Source: Ehretia macrophylla
Taxonomy: Eukaryota > Streptophyta > Magnoliopsida > Boraginales > Ehretiaceae
Assembly: GCA_037974665.1 (NCBI GenBank)
Contig: CM075768.1
Span: forward strand, 94,501-158,500
Length of the DNA: 64,000 nt
Direction of reading: 5' to 3'
The position numbers and the translations under genes were made by a program. Below are positions 44,343-57,484 of this stretch, one piece after another (the first letter of the stretch is position 1; the number at the start of each line of letters is the position of its first letter). The notes under the pieces were generated by a model. The model was not told the origin of the DNA. It searched no databases and worked only from the letters and a program-made list of their open reading frames with translations.

Positions 44343-47300
44343 TGTGATACCTCGACCCCAACATATAGCCATTTTATCTACTTTTATATGTTTACATGCT
44401 ATTCTAAATGTTTGCACGCAAACATGTGTTTATTTTCATTAATTGTGTATGCTTATTAACTTTAATTTTTGTATTTCTTAGAAAACGTGCAAATTGTATT
44501 TGATTAATTTATGAAAAATTATTAACTTGCTATTTTAACATTTGAATTATTTGAATTTGGATTATTGCATTTTAATGTAAAATTCCATTAATTGAACTTT
44601 CGGCCCGGAGCCCGGGCCAAATTTTTAACTATTTTATTTAATTTTTCTGATCACACAACTAACTTCCTTAGATCATTTCTTGACTACGTACATTGAAAAT
44701 TACGTGCATTGCATTTCCGGAGTGTAAGTTTTAGTAGAGACATTTTATTGTATGAATATTATTTCATTATTTTTACTATACACATTTATCTTAATTGTAT
44801 TTAATAGATTTACCTAAAGTAATTAATTTATTATTTTGATTAAATGAAATTATTTAAATTATAATTAAATGACTTACTCGGGACAACTAGTTTACTACTT
44901 TATTGATTTAACTTTAAACTATTTCTATTCAACCTAATTTGTTTTATTGTTCGAACGGGAAACCCAGACCCGAACGAATTAGTTTATTATTTTAATAATA
45001 ATATTTATTTAATTGCCTGGACCTGAACGAGATAGTTTAGTATTTTTATAATTATAATTATTTAGTTGGCTCGGAGCTGAACATGCTAGTTTATCATTTT
45101 TTATAATTACATTTATTTCATTACATCTAAATGGTTTACATGAAGTAAATAATTTATTATTTTATTATTTGTCTACATTTAATTGAGCCCGTAGTTGAGT
45201 TTATTTTATTTTAATTATTTTATCTGCTTTCATATTTGCCTAAATTTGTTACAACCCGAACTCATCATGTAGCACATCATACTTAATTTCATATAATTAT
45301 GTGTTATTTTAAGAGTTTGCATGTGTATATGTGATTATCTTAGTGATTTATATTCATTTTTAGCATGATTTCATGTTTCTTAGAAAAATGTATAGACTAT
45401 GATCAACTAATTTATGTAACTTGGTTAACCTAATATTTTATTATTTACATTATATGAAATTATTTTCTTACAATTAATGGATTATTTTCATCATTTAAAA
45501 ATGAACCCTAAGCTCGGAGAAAAAATTAAAATATTTTATTTCGCGAATTTCTTATTTTTCCCTCAATATATACATGTTTCTGGGCATACGTTCATATATT
45601 TTATGTGCATAACATGTCGAGAATGTAAGTTACAAAAATGTTTTGGGTACCGTAGGAATAGTAAAAAACTAGTTGTACTTGGGTTAATTAGAGGATTTAG
45701 CTTGTAGGCTTAGCATTAATAGTTTATTCAATTAGTTAAACTAATTAAAACAATATTAATCTACCTATATATTATATATATATATCTACCTACTTATATA
45801 TACATATTATATTATATATAACAACAAAGCAAACCAAACAAAAGGAAAAGAAAGGAAATCAGGACAAAAAGCAAAGATGGGAAAGAAAGAAAAAGAAAAG
45901 AAAAAAAAAAAGAAAATCGAAACGAACCTAAAATTGAGCATTCCTAAGCAATTCTAATAAGATTCAAGTAGTTTCTTGCATATTTCTTCCATTTCTAGCT
46001 TCTAGGAGGTGAGGAATTCAACATAAATTTGCATATATAATATTTATGTCTTGACTTTAAATTTCTAGATTTGTTAGTATTAGCTTGTATAATGCTTGAA
46101 TATAGTATTATATGTTGTCTACAAGCTATGGAGACTTATTTTATGTAGTTTATTGGCTTAGGTATTGAATTCTTGCAATGGATCAATTTTAGAAGATGAT
46201 AAATAGTAGATTTTCTAGGGTTTTGTTAAAATTTGATTTTGAGCTTGATTCTATGCAATTGAATGTTGTCATAGGTTCTAGTGAACATAGGTAAGTGATT
46301 AGAATGAATAAAATTTGAATGAACTTGGATAATCTTGTTAAAATTGGCTTGGAATCAAAGGGCTTTGCGTAAAATGTTAATTCGGGTGCAATTGAATGTT
46401 ATAGATAGTGTTTATTAGGTGAGGTAGTGCTTAAAATGCTTTTATGGCACCAAATTGAGAGTTGGTTTGGGTACTTGTAATTCAAACGGACCTCGGGGCC
46501 TTTGGGGCTTTTGTGGTGTAGTTAAAAGTGTGATTTCATGGCTTTAAGTAGTGCCATAAAGTGTCATTAGAAGTGTAGAATAGCTAACTTGTGAATATTG
46601 TAACTTGTGTTTCGTTTGTGTGTCAAATTGCATTAGTAGACAAAGGGAAAAAGTGACTAAGTTAGATTAAACACTAGTAATTGACCTTTATGTGGTTGGT
46701 TAAGTGCTAAAAGAGGCTTGGTTTGATTGTTCATGCATTTGGTGAAGTTTCGTGAATAGTGATTATTTGATTACTTCGAATGAATATGTCTAATTCTTGT
46801 TATATTGCTTATATGTTGTAACTATATGCGAGGGCAACCTACTTTGTTGTCACTCATTTGTGTTCATTCAATATATATTGTCATTGTTATCTTGTGTGAA
46901 TTGTATAGTGGTTGCGCAACCATTTGGGCATGGTAATATCGGGGAAGCTGGGTGGCATCGGGCTTGCCGATATGTCTCGGCTACCATAGTCCCTAATCCC
47001 ACCCTCACCTGGTTCGGAGATCGCCAGGGGGTGTTGGGTCGTAGGATTTCGGGGTACATCCGGAGTACACCCACTAGAGTTTTATGAGTTTATGTCGGCA
47101 CATTGATTGAGTTCGTGGTTCTTGGGTCGAAGTTCGTGATCGAGATTGAGACTTTGGAGTGTTTTGGGTTATTGAGATCATATCCTTTTTATTGTGTGGT
47201 AATTGATGAATTGATTATTTATTGTATAATTGTTATTCTTGTGTTAAACTGTTGCATTGCACGAAAGGCTTTTCGAAAATGCCCCGCTTAACTATATCCC

Positions 47301-47933
47301 ATCCCTCATTGGGCAACTGTGTTTGCTTATTCCTCTTTTTACCATGTTTCAGGAGGAGCTAAGGTTGGAATGCCTGTTGTATGGTTTATTTGCTCAATTA
47401 GTGTGCGAGAAGTGGAGAAATGTGATTATGTTTAGCTTGTGACCTATTTGGAGACCTTATGGTTTTGTATGTTATTATGTTGTTTTGGAAGTTTGTAATA
47501 TGAAGCTTAAAGTTTTGTATGATTTGTAGTTAGAGGATGACATGTAATAACTTTAATGTTCTACCTTATTGCCTAGATAGTTGCATGCTTGTATGGGTAA
47601 ATGGAGGAAGCTTGATTGACTTAGAATCTAAGATAAGGAAGGAGATAAGATTAGAGTGGTATGATAATCGAAAACTTGATCTTAGAATTTCGATAGCTAA
47701 TGACAATGCATGCTTGTATGTCTTATATTGTTGTAGTAGAGAGGCTCGGATGGCCTTTTAGACTTAGGAAGTTATGTTGTAAATGTTTGTATATTATTTT
47801 TGTGGCTATTTCATCTGCGTGCTGGATTGTGGATAGGCCCAGAAACAGGAAAAACTTTGTTCGTTTTCCATCATTTTCGTAACCTCGGGTTTTGGATCGG
47901 GGCTCCGGTCTCCTGAGGGATTAGGGTGTTACA
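44343..47933 (+). mobile_element. Large solo LTR, gypsy type
   Basis: TGTGATACCTCGACCCC to GGGTGTTACA, 3591 bp, flanked by GACCC (44338-44342) and AACCC (47934-47938). No PBS, polypurine tract or pol inside. Distantly like the D LTRs: a GGGGTACATCCGGAGTACACC block, CCCAGAAACAGG, and the GGGTGTTACA end. TATA-rich stretch 45762-45825, donor GAG|GTGAGG at 46009, hairpin GGGCAA/TTGCTT at 47311-47328, acceptor TTTCAG|GA ending 47352. An internal TGTTACAACCCGAAC at 45247 could be a second LTR start, but no matching duplication supports it. Confidence 0.75.
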
Positions 47934-47938
47934 AACCC

Positions 47939-48698
47939 AATCTCTTCGAGAATGTGCTAAAGTTCAGTCCCTCTTTAGTTTAAGGTTTGAAGAGTGTTTT
48001 GGCATGCCCACTGGTCTTTTGGGTAAGATACATCTCTATGGGCTTCACGTTTGGCCCAATTTCTCTTGATGACCTTTAAATCGATGCCAACATCTTTAAG
48101 TCTTAGTACCTTTGACTCAAATAGCCTTGAGTTCTTACAACCTTGAGGGATGACTCGATATTTTGCAATTATCAACCTCGAGCTTTTACAACCTCAGGGG
48201 CTGGCTCGAAAGTTAGCGTTATTCAGCATTTTGGACCATTATATGATCTCTTGCTTGTGAAATAGTCCTCCCTGATTTTGGACCAACAATTTGCAGGTCC
48301 TTAAGTGAGGATGCTGATGATTCTTTGATTTCGGACCTGGTACTTGAGCATAGACTCTCAGTTATTTAGCTTAGGAATTTTTTAGTTAGCTTCCTCCATA
48401 CTTACTAAGGATGCTTTATGCCTTAGTAGGTGTCATCTATTTCTGGCAAGACCTACGAGGCTATAGTGCTTACCAGATGTCGCAACCTAAATCGGTTGAA
48501 GTCAAGCTCCACTCGGTGCTCAATTGTTCCAGACTATGCTTGACTTTCGCAGCAAAACACTCACTGAGCATCGTGACCTAAGTGGGCTACGTCGAGCTCC
48601 ACTTGGTACTTGGTTGCTTCTAGTTATGCCTTCTATCATTTGGTTCCTTGTTAGGGCTCGAATGTATGGCCTGAGGAGTGATAATTCGAACAATTACT
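47939..48698. other. Unclassified block continuing, with a direct duplication
   Basis: Repeat-rich like 42504-44342. Around 48480-48650 a unit beginning GCAACCTAAATCGGTTG and GTGACCTAAGTGGGCTA, each followed by GAGCTCCACT-like and TGCTTGACTT/TATGCCTTCT, occurs twice in tandem. No coding homology. Confidence 0.5.
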
Positions 48699-49385
48699 GT
48701 AAGAACCCTGAGTGTTCTCGTCTAAGCTTAGGGAGTAATGATCCCGATGATGGCTGGTAAGAACCCGAAGGTTTCTCGTCTTATCCTGGGGAGTAATATC
48801 CTTTGTGGTAGCTGGTAAGACCCCAGAGGGTTCTCGTCTTGGCCTAAGGAGTAATATCCCCTATGGTGGCTAGTAAGACCCCAGAGGGTTCTCGTCTTGG
48901 CTTGGGGAGTAATATATGTTACGGTGGCTGGTAAGAATCCAAAGGGTTCTTATCTTAACCTAGGGTGTGATATCCCCTATGGCGGCTGGTAAGTCCTCGA
49001 AGGGTTTTTCTTATAAAATGGGGAGTAATATATCCTATGGTGGTTGGTAAGAACCCGAAGGGTTCTTGTCTTAGCCTGGGGATTAATATCCCTTGTGGTG
49101 GGTGGTAAGACTCTAGAGGGTTCTCGTCTTGGCTTGGGGAGTAATATCCCCTATGCTGGCTAGTAAGACCCCAGAGGGTTCTCGTCTTGGCCTGGGGAGT
49201 AATATACCTTATAGTGGCTGGTAAGAATCCGAAGGGTTCTCGTCTTAGCTAGGGAGTAATATCCCCTATGGTAGCTAGTAAGACCCTGGAGGGTTCTTTT
49301 CTTAGCCTAAGGAGTAATATCCCCTATGGTTGCTGGTAAGACCCTGGAGGGTTCTTATCTTAGCCTTCAGGGTGCTGCAACCCTT
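48699..49385. repeat. 58-bp tandem repeat, 12 units
   Basis: Units start GTAAGA(A/C)CCC at 48699, 48757, 48815, 48873, 48931, 48989, 49047, 49105, 49163, 49221, 49278 and 49336: nine successive steps of exactly 58, one of 57, one of 58. Each unit contains GGGTTCTCGTCTT and GGGGAGTAATATCCC. Confidence 0.92.
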
Positions 49386-49489
49386 GATAGTGTTAAGCTA
49401 TTATAACTTGTAGGCTGGCTTTCATGGCTTGGGGGAACTTGGGAAAGTTCTATTATGACTAGGTTAACTTGGTCGCCCATTTTGTTGAT

Positions 49490-50010
49490 GCTGGAGGAGC
49501 TCCACTGAAGTTGGGAGAACTCTAATGAGTTTAGGATAGCTCTTGCTTTTTGACTTAAGGAGAGCTCCGTTGGTCTTGGAAGAGCTCTGCTGAGCTAAGG
49601 AGAGCTCTGCTGAGCTAAGGAGAGCTCTGCTGAGCTAAGGAGAGCTCCTACTTTTTTAACTAAGGAATGATACACTGATCTTGGGACAGCTCCACTGATC
49701 TTGGGAGAGCTCTGCTATTCCGCTAGGTTGAGGAGAGTTCCTGCCTTTTTTAGATAAGTAGAGCTCTGCTGATCTTGAGAGAGCTCTACTATTCCACTGT
49801 GCTTTGGAGAGCTCGTGCCTTTTGAGGTTAGGAGAGCTCCGCCGCTCTGCTGGGCTTAAGAGAGCTCTTACATTTTGAGGTAAGAAGAGCTCCGCTGATC
49901 CTGAAAGAGCTCTGCTATTCTGCTAGGCTTAGGAGAGCTCCTGTTTTTTTAGGTAAGGAGAGCTCCGCTGATCTTAGAAGAGCTCCACTGATTTTGGGCT
50001 GATTTGATTT
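49490..50010. repeat. GAGCTC-rich tandem array
   Basis: Seventeen GAGCTC palindromes by my count. Includes three exact 20-bp units AGAGCTCTGCTGAGCTAAGG at 49581-49640, then longer degenerate units alternating GCTGATCTTG and GGAGAGCTCCTGCCTTTT. Distinct from the 58-bp array it follows. Confidence 0.85.
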
Positions 50011-51720
50011 CCCCATTTTGGGTTGGTGTACATCTCAACAAATTATCTCATCAGTGTTGGACTTACACTTGGATATCGCAATGACATTTATGCGAGCTAT
50101 TCTTTTGCTTTATCTTTTAATGATAGGTCAATTGATAAAAAGTATTAGAAGATGCATCTTGAGCATTTTGAACATATTTTTCAAATATCTAAATATCTCT
50201 CTAGCTAGTCTTGACCAAAATGAACCCAAATTAGGGCTAAAACAAGGCAAAATTGAGACAAAATGTTGCTAAAACTTCAAGTTCGTCATTTTTGGACAGC
50301 TCAGACACATTTTGGGAAAATGGTCATAACTTTCTCTAGGATGCTCAAATTGACAAACCGTTTAAAGTGTTAGAAACTCGACTCGTAGGTCTTTCTATCC
50401 ATATATAAATCGCCAGCCAATTATTTCTCAATTGTAGAAGTTTATTTGGCTAAGATTCTATGATATGCAAGGCTAGGATATCACAAATAGATAATCAACT
50501 ACGGTAGCGTAAACATTATCGCCAGCTATGATGCATTGTCAAGATTGCACATAAGACGAAAACAATAAAGTATTAAGTAGTAGTTAAATAGCAATTACTA
50601 TGACACGACTACTAAAGTTACTCATCTTGCTAGTATTGATGGTGTTTTCTCAGTGGGTTGATTCTTCGTTCCCACAGACGGCGCCAAACTATTAAGGCAA
50701 AAATTGGTTGCTCCGAACTCCTTCCTGGGCTGGACAAGTTCTCTTGTCCGAATAATATTTTGTATGCTCTTTCCACCTTGCGGCTTTCGTAAATCTAGGG
50801 CTCGACTATTAGCGGGGTTATTATTAGCCCCGTGGGCTAACCCTACCCAGGGCTACAGCTCCGATCTTTCGTTCCTAACGATACTTGATGGTTGGGGCTG
50901 GCACATCTGGCCTGCACCTCATCCTTGTCTTTAGGTTTATCCTCTTCCATTGGGTACTTTTCCAAGTCCCTGCTCATTACTATGTCAGCCACGTTCGCAT
51001 TTACCAGCCAGGGTTGCGTTATATTTATGCGTCATGTCCTGTTTTCTCAGAGCTCAGGGGTCTGATTGTATTTTCCTAGTCAGTACTCGATGGCCTGGGC
51101 TAACCTATTTGGAGGGGCTAGATGAGCCCCATCAGCCTGTGTTGTATAGGCTGTGGGGGCTGGAATCTACTATTGGGGCTCCACCAACTTATTCCTTGCA
51201 AAACTGTACCCGGGGGCCCCCTCCAACGCTCAATTAGTTATGAGAGAAAAATATTGCTTAAAAGCATTAGAGTATTGTGTGAGAGCAAAGTTGTTGCTTA
51301 GGAACAATTAATAGAGAACTTGTAAGTGTTAGAATGAGATACCTGTACTTTTAATGTCTACCTGTATTAATAGCTGCTGAAATATGGATTCATAGAATAG
51401 GATAGAGGTGAATCTGACGATATTAGGCTTAATGAGATAATATCAAAGGAGATAAGCTAAATCCTTTATATTTAGGAATCCAACTAAATGTTTTTGTACT
51501 TATCCTTATCTAAAAACTCTCTTGTTGTTCGTCTGTTGCCTAGTGCTCCCTGTGAGCCCAGATCAGAACATTGACGGGGCTACCCCAGCTCTGTATGCTG
51601 GATCTTTCCGTTTGCTACCCAACTTTCCTTGTGAGCCCAAGTCAGGACGTTAGCGGGGCTATCCCAGCTCCGTAGGCTGGATCTTTCTGGGGCTCGAGAT
51701 CCACCCCTGTCAGTCATCTT
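50011..51720. other. Unclassified block, right part
   Basis: No recognisable protein. Contains CCCACAGACGGCGCCAAAC near 50670, then a GC-richer stretch with repeated CGGGGCT(A/C)CCCAGCTC and GCTGGATCTTTC words (50800-51720, for example two diverged copies at 51560 and 51650). The open frames here have no family resemblance that I can see. I do not recognise the element. Confidence 0.4.
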
Positions 51721-52240
51721 AATATTTTTCCTTTACCAATTTAAATCTCTAATTTAATTAATCTTTAGACTTTAACATTTATAGTCTAATATCTAGATTA
51801 ATTATTTGACTTGACCATCAATAACTTAATTTTTAATACTTATAGGATTGCCTATAATTTTATCCTATAAGATAATGCTAATGTTAGACAATTTTGCATA
51901 ATGAAACAAAAAAGAATCAATTATGTAAAACCATATAATTTAGCAAACATATATTTCTAGCATTTAATAAACAATTAATTATTAACAACTCTCATAATAA
52001 TATTTTACATTTTGCCATAACAAAGTATCTGTAAAATTATTCCATATTAAATTTATGCGAATAAACAACAAACAAATTAGTAAATAAATAATTTTTTAAA
52101 AAAAAATATTCGATGGTAGGGTGTCATGCTCATGAGTCGCATGTATTCTCACGCGCGCGGGCATACACCCTCACCTTTTTTTAAATTTTTGTTTTTTTGT
52201 GTTGTTGTCATGGATTGACTTTTAATATCATAGGATTTTT
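51721..52240. other. AT-rich stretch, nothing recognised
   Basis: Very AT-rich, with a short TCACGCGCGCGGGC island near 52150. Probably leader or flank of the copia remnant to the right. Confidence 0.35.
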
Positions 52241-52850
52241 TGTCACGAAAACTCAGGAAAACCTATTTTCCATAAATTTCTATATTAATACTAGGGAGTT
52301 TAAAGTGATTTCTATACCTATTAGTTATAACATTTTAAACTACTATTAAACAAGTAATTTAATCAAAGTTCAATTCCTAATTAAAACCACATACAAATTA
52401 ATTACCAAGGATTAATTCTAGTAAACATAGAAACTAATTAGAAAACATAATTCAATGCATCAAAAAATAAATCTGAATTTTTAGTGTTCTAACATTACCT
52501 CTTAGTTTCTATGGAATTTAATTATCCTAAGAATAGTTAAAACGCAGGAATTTCTATCGTAAACTTTCAGGAAAATATAACTTCCATTAATTCCTATGTA
52601 AATTCTAGAGAATTCCAAATTGTTTCAAGTTCTATTAATTATAACCTTCTAAACTACTACAACTAAGTAATTTAGTCAATGTTTAATTCTAATCCAAAAC
52701 CGTAAACAAATTCATTATCACGAATTAATTTAGTAGACAAAGAAACTAATAAGAACAAATCTAATTTTTTTCAGTCTTCTTAAATTATTTCTTAGTTTCT
52801 ACTACTAAACAATTAAACTAGTTTAACTATTTCATGATTTAATTCGTTGT
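52241..52850 (-). repeat. Diverged tandem duplication, unit about 310 bp
   Basis: Two units share, in order, CAGGAAAA, TTCCAT(A/T)AATT, GTAATTTA(A/G)TCAA, AAATT(A/C)ATTA and CTTAGTTTCTA. They sit in the leader of the copia element whose PBS follows. Confidence 0.6.
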
Positions 52851-52863
52851 GGCTCTGATACCA
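52851..52863 (-). promoter_or_regulatory. Primer binding site of copia remnant 1
   Basis: Minus-strand TGGTATCAGAGCC, the usual copia PBS, next to the LTR at 52866. Confidence 0.8.
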
Positions 52864-52865
52864 CA

Positions 52866-54845
52866 GAAGGGAAACATTATAACGCATGAATCAAATTCTA
52901 TAATTATAAAAATAAGGCTGAAACATTCATGCATGGATCTTTAAAATGAATAAAGCATGAAATAGCTACTTGAACATCTAAACAGTTCATAGTTTAATTA
53001 TAAAAGAAAATAAAATTTTCAGGAATACCTTTACCACGAAGAATGAAATGAGAAAACTTCACCTTTGTTGAATGAGAAGCTTCACATGCCTGGAGTAACT
53101 TCTGCTCCTTAACTTTGATCTTCTCCTCTATTCCAAATTCCTAGCTAAAATGTTGATCAAGTTATGTGACTTGATATTGCTAAACTAACTAAAAGAAAAA
53201 CTATTCGAGTTTATTGAAAAGTTGAAGCTTACTCGTATGAGAGAAAAATAGAGATCTCAAAGGAGATGGTGAAATTGTAGAGCTTGAGGTAGAGACCTTT
53301 ATATAGGGGAGAACATGCAAGGTAATTTTGTCAGAATTCCAATGTGGGAAAGGATTAGGACTTTGAATTATCTTTTAATTCTATAATAAAATAGAAATCA
53401 TTTTACACCTTGCGTTCACACTGGCCTAGCATAATCAGCTAAACCACATGCCTAAGCTAAGTAGGGTGCCTAGCTTTCTGTGTCCAAGGCCAATGGCCGC
53501 GACTAGCCCGCCTGGTTCAGTACTTGAGCTCTATCCAATTAAATTAATTAATTTCAAAATCCAAATCTAGTATACTATTTAAGAATAGAGCCTTCATCAA
53601 ATTATGGAAAAAACTATCTTAAATATTCAGTAGATTTGAGACTTTAATTAATTAATTATTATTGAATCCAAAATTCAGTCAATAATCAAAATAGAAAATA
53701 TATTCCACAAATAGGAATTTCTATTTATGATCTCTAATTGTCAAAAGATTAAATTCTCTCTTCAATTTAGTAATTCTTTATTTAGTAAATACACTCATAA
53801 GGTAAATGGCTAGAAGGGGGACCAAAGACATAATTATACTTCCACTGAAAATGACCAAAATATTATCGCTAGTCTCCTAACAATATTTTTCCATTTTAAC
53901 CTTAGTCTATTCCACTAAAAGATCATAGTTTCACTCCAAGATAATTACTATATGAACAAGAGTTAGTCAATGATATATGATGCTCAGTCTTTCGACCAAC
54001 TAAGTGATAATGACCACGTTGGCCCTCTATACTGACTCATAGCCAAGACAGGTTCATCGATTATACTATCATCTCTTTGACTACATCTTTCCCCTGCGAA
54101 CCTCTAACCCATAATCTAAAAATCCTCCATAAGTTATTCACTTGAGAACGGGAGCGACTCACAAGTGTAACAACCAATACATCATGTATTACTGTGCACA
54201 TATTTAGGATGATCAACCTGGATCATTCTAAGGGAGTGATTATTATATAGATTCCTTATTGCTTATGCATGTCCCTTCTAACTCTAGACACCCAAACCAC
54301 ATAGCTGTTGACCTATATATATAAGATCTCACCCATTGTGGCTCAAAGTTTAGTTCATCCACATATGCTCAAGATTAGGAGCACTGGCCCACTTAGAAGC
54401 ATGTAGGTATAGGTGACTTATTTCTTTGATAGTACATATTTAGAGTATCATACCTATGGTGGCCCATCCAATTCATACACATGCATAAGTGAAGTAAGTC
54501 TGGAAGCCTATACATGATCAAGGCAGATCACCCTACTGTAAAAGGAACTTATTCACAATAACTTCTATCATAGTAGAGTGCCCAACTCTACTACTTAGTT
54601 GTGGACTTAATAGTTCAGCTTAACAAGTAACCATGACTTAGATCATCTGTACGTAACCACCATATACCTAATTCAACACATGAAGCAAGGACCTTATATT
54701 CACAGATATATATATAAATAATACTCAACCACATAAGAGAGAAACATGCTCATGAAAGTAAGATGACAATAATTAGTCATTGCAAACATCCAGATATATC
54801 AATGACAATGTGCTATTGGTTTTTTGGGCATACCCATTCCCAACA
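52866..54845 (-). repeat. Copia LTR (remnant 1, 5' LTR)
   Basis: Minus-strand start TGTTGGGAATGGGTATGCCC at 54845, end next to the PBS at about 52866 (terminal CA not clear). No gag or pol follows leftward, so the element is truncated or split by the block ending near 51720. It lies within the LTR of copia remnant 2. Confidence 0.7.
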
Positions 54846-56545
54846 CAAACTAGATATAGCGCAGTGAAAAAATGAAGTATAACGCTAAATAAAAATAGAG
54901 AACCATGAATAGAGATCATCCAAACATGTATCATGCACGAAACTTTTGAATTTGAAAAGCTTGGATGGAGACCACAAGCAAGCAGCCCTCTACGGCCTCA
55001 CACACACCACATCTAGACTGGACCGAGGCAAACAAAGTACCACACAAGCTACTATAGAGCTAGGAAACCTGAGAAGAGAGAGAGCGACACCGACTTTATA
55101 AGAGAGAGCTAGGGTATTTTTTTGTCTTCTTTTCTAGGTTCTCTATTAAATTGTATTTATAATGTGTCATAACTTTTTAGTTATTATAACTAGACCCAAA
55201 AACTTATGGAGTCCTCTAAATGCAGCCTAACACATTTTCTAATCAACTATATGTGAATTAGATATTAACCCATAATTAACTGACACTCAATTAATTACTA
55301 ATTCGACTTAATACAAAAGCCAATCTCCCAAATTGACCTTGACCACAAGTCAAATGTTTAACCATCAAACATTCCATCTCATTTGCATATTCAACTAGTT
55401 TCCAAAACTCACTCTAACCATATGCAAGATACCATAGCTTTGCTTCTAGATAGAATGCGAGAACATCCTCATTCAAGGGTGACTTCTCCACTCTATCCCT
55501 TATAGTTCTAACCCTTCAACTTGTGTATGATCCGTTAGGTTCGAGTACCAAGCCAGTAGCAGTTGGGACAAGTACCTATTAACCCATCACCACTAGAACT
55601 CCTTCTAGTTGCTACTAAATGAGGTTAGCGTCTAGCAATATTCACCGGCGATGAGATGGCTTGAATGAATAATCCAAGATTTCTTTATTCAAAAACCTTT
55701 TGATAACTAGTTAACGTAAAGTCAATTCCTTCCACTAAAGCCCCGAGCTCACCCTAGGGTATGGTAAACACCAGTCAAACCCTAATAAGCTCACTCCTAT
55801 AATCTATTGACTTTTTCTTATATGACCCAATCAAACAACCATGGTCATGGATTTTTGTCAACATCTCTATGAGATGACATAGGGTATGCTCTCTTTCATC
55901 CACAAAAGTAGATTCTCGTAGTGATACTCACCATCTTCGCAAGTACTTGACCTTACCCGAATCCCTATTCAAGTAGGTTTTATCTTTCTCCCATTTATCC
56001 AGGGATAAAGTACAATGAGTTGCTTACAAGCTACTATGGTGTCTTAGAGAGTCAAAGGAGTACTTTACATAACTATCACCTGAAAACTTACTCATTGACT
56101 TAGGAAGATAAAACCCCCATTGAGTGTTCTCAGCGGTTTGTGTCCGTGTACATATCTTCATATGTACCCATGTATTAGCTTTGATATCTCATGCGACTTA
56201 GTCGATGAGATCAATCTTGGTGGGACTAACTATATGTTGGTATTGCCGAATTTATCAATGCCCACTCTTCATGAATCCCACGACCTAGGACTGGTTTTAG
56301 GAATGTCTTATGAGTCGATCTCATCTACAATAAACTTTTTTGGTTTGACCCTATACCGACATATCTAAGGGCTTTATCAATTATACATAATATGTAGCTA
56401 GACGATATATGATTGTATACGAGATAAAGATAAATGCCATATGGTACTTTTATTTGATTAAAACTTTATAACAAAGATTGTTTCGTTACACAAATATCTT
56501 TATCCTTCTACATCGAATGATTGGCATGAAGGGCATAATCCAACA
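54846..56545 (-). repeat. Copia LTR (remnant 2, 3' LTR)
   Basis: Minus-strand start TGTTGGATTATGCCC at 56545, directly after AGTGGAAAAT, a copia-type polypurine end. The left part continues beyond remnant 1. No coding content. Confidence 0.75.
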
Positions 56546-57484
56546 ATTTTCCACTTACACTAATAGCAAATCGTTACGGTATCTAATACCGATCTTGGAT
56601 CTATGGCAATCAAACTTCTTTCACCCCAAGGCTTTAGTGAATAGGTCTGCTAAATTATTTTTATCGTTTACTTTCTCAATCCGTACATATACTCTTTATA
56701 TGATCTATTGGATCAAGTGAAAATAACACAAAATGTGTTTAGTTTTCTGATGAGACCTTGGTTCCTTGGCCTAAGCAATCTCTCTAGTGTTATCATAGTA
56801 TAATATCACTAGTGCATTATCCTCAGGAACCACACCTTGTTAAGAAATAAACTTTCTTAACCAAATAGCCTATTTTGCCTCATCACATCCCACAATATAT
56901 TCTGTCTCAGTCACTGTATCGGTCGCAACACTCTGCTTAGAACTCTTCAAACTCATTGCCGCACCATTCATAATGAACACAAAACTTGACACCAATCTAC
57001 TATCATCTCAGTTTGATTCATAGTTGGAGTCAGTATAACCCTCAAGCTTCAACTCTAGCACTCCATATATGAGGAACTACTCTATAGTATTCCTCAAGTA
57101 TTTCAAGATGGCGTTTACGCCCTTCTAGTGCTTTTCTCCTAGATCGGTCAAATATATGATGGTCACTCTAAGTGCATAAGTAACATCTGGCCCCGTACAT
57201 GTCATGGCACACATGATTGACCTGACCACTGAGGTATACAGAATCCCTCTAATGTTTTCTCGTTCTTCATCAGTCTTGGGATAATTGTCCTTGCTGAAAA
57301 ATATTCCAATCTCAATTGGTAGGTAGTTTTTTTAGAATTATCCATGTTGAACCTTTTAAGGATGGTATCAATGTACATGAACTAGGATAAGCATATCATC
57401 CTTCTTGATCTATCTATGTAGATCTTTATGCCTAACATGTAGGATGCCTCACCTAATTCCTTCATGGAGAATTGCTTGGATATC
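56546..57484 (-). pseudogene. Copia RT end and RNase H remnant
   Basis: Minus-strand translation (with shifts and stops) reads FSMKELGEASYMLGIKIYIDR, YIDTILKRFNMDNS, then RNase H ending ADLFTKAL and FDCHRSKIGI. These are the last third of a copia pol. Protease, integrase and most of RT are absent; the preceding gag fragment abuts at 57484. Confidence 0.85.

Noticed and set aside
45247-47933. A separate solo LTR starting TGTTACAACCCGAAC at 45247
   Set aside because: Flanks AAATT and AACCC do not match, whereas the 44343 start has a 4 of 5 duplication and restores a contiguous flank.
48699-49385. CRISPR-like array
   Set aside because: Units are contiguous 58-bp degenerate repeats without unique spacers, and the sequence is a plant nuclear genome.
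50660-50700. CACTA or Mutator transposon end at CCCACAGACGGCGCCAA
   Set aside because: No CACTA termini, long inverted repeat or transposase found; left unclassified.
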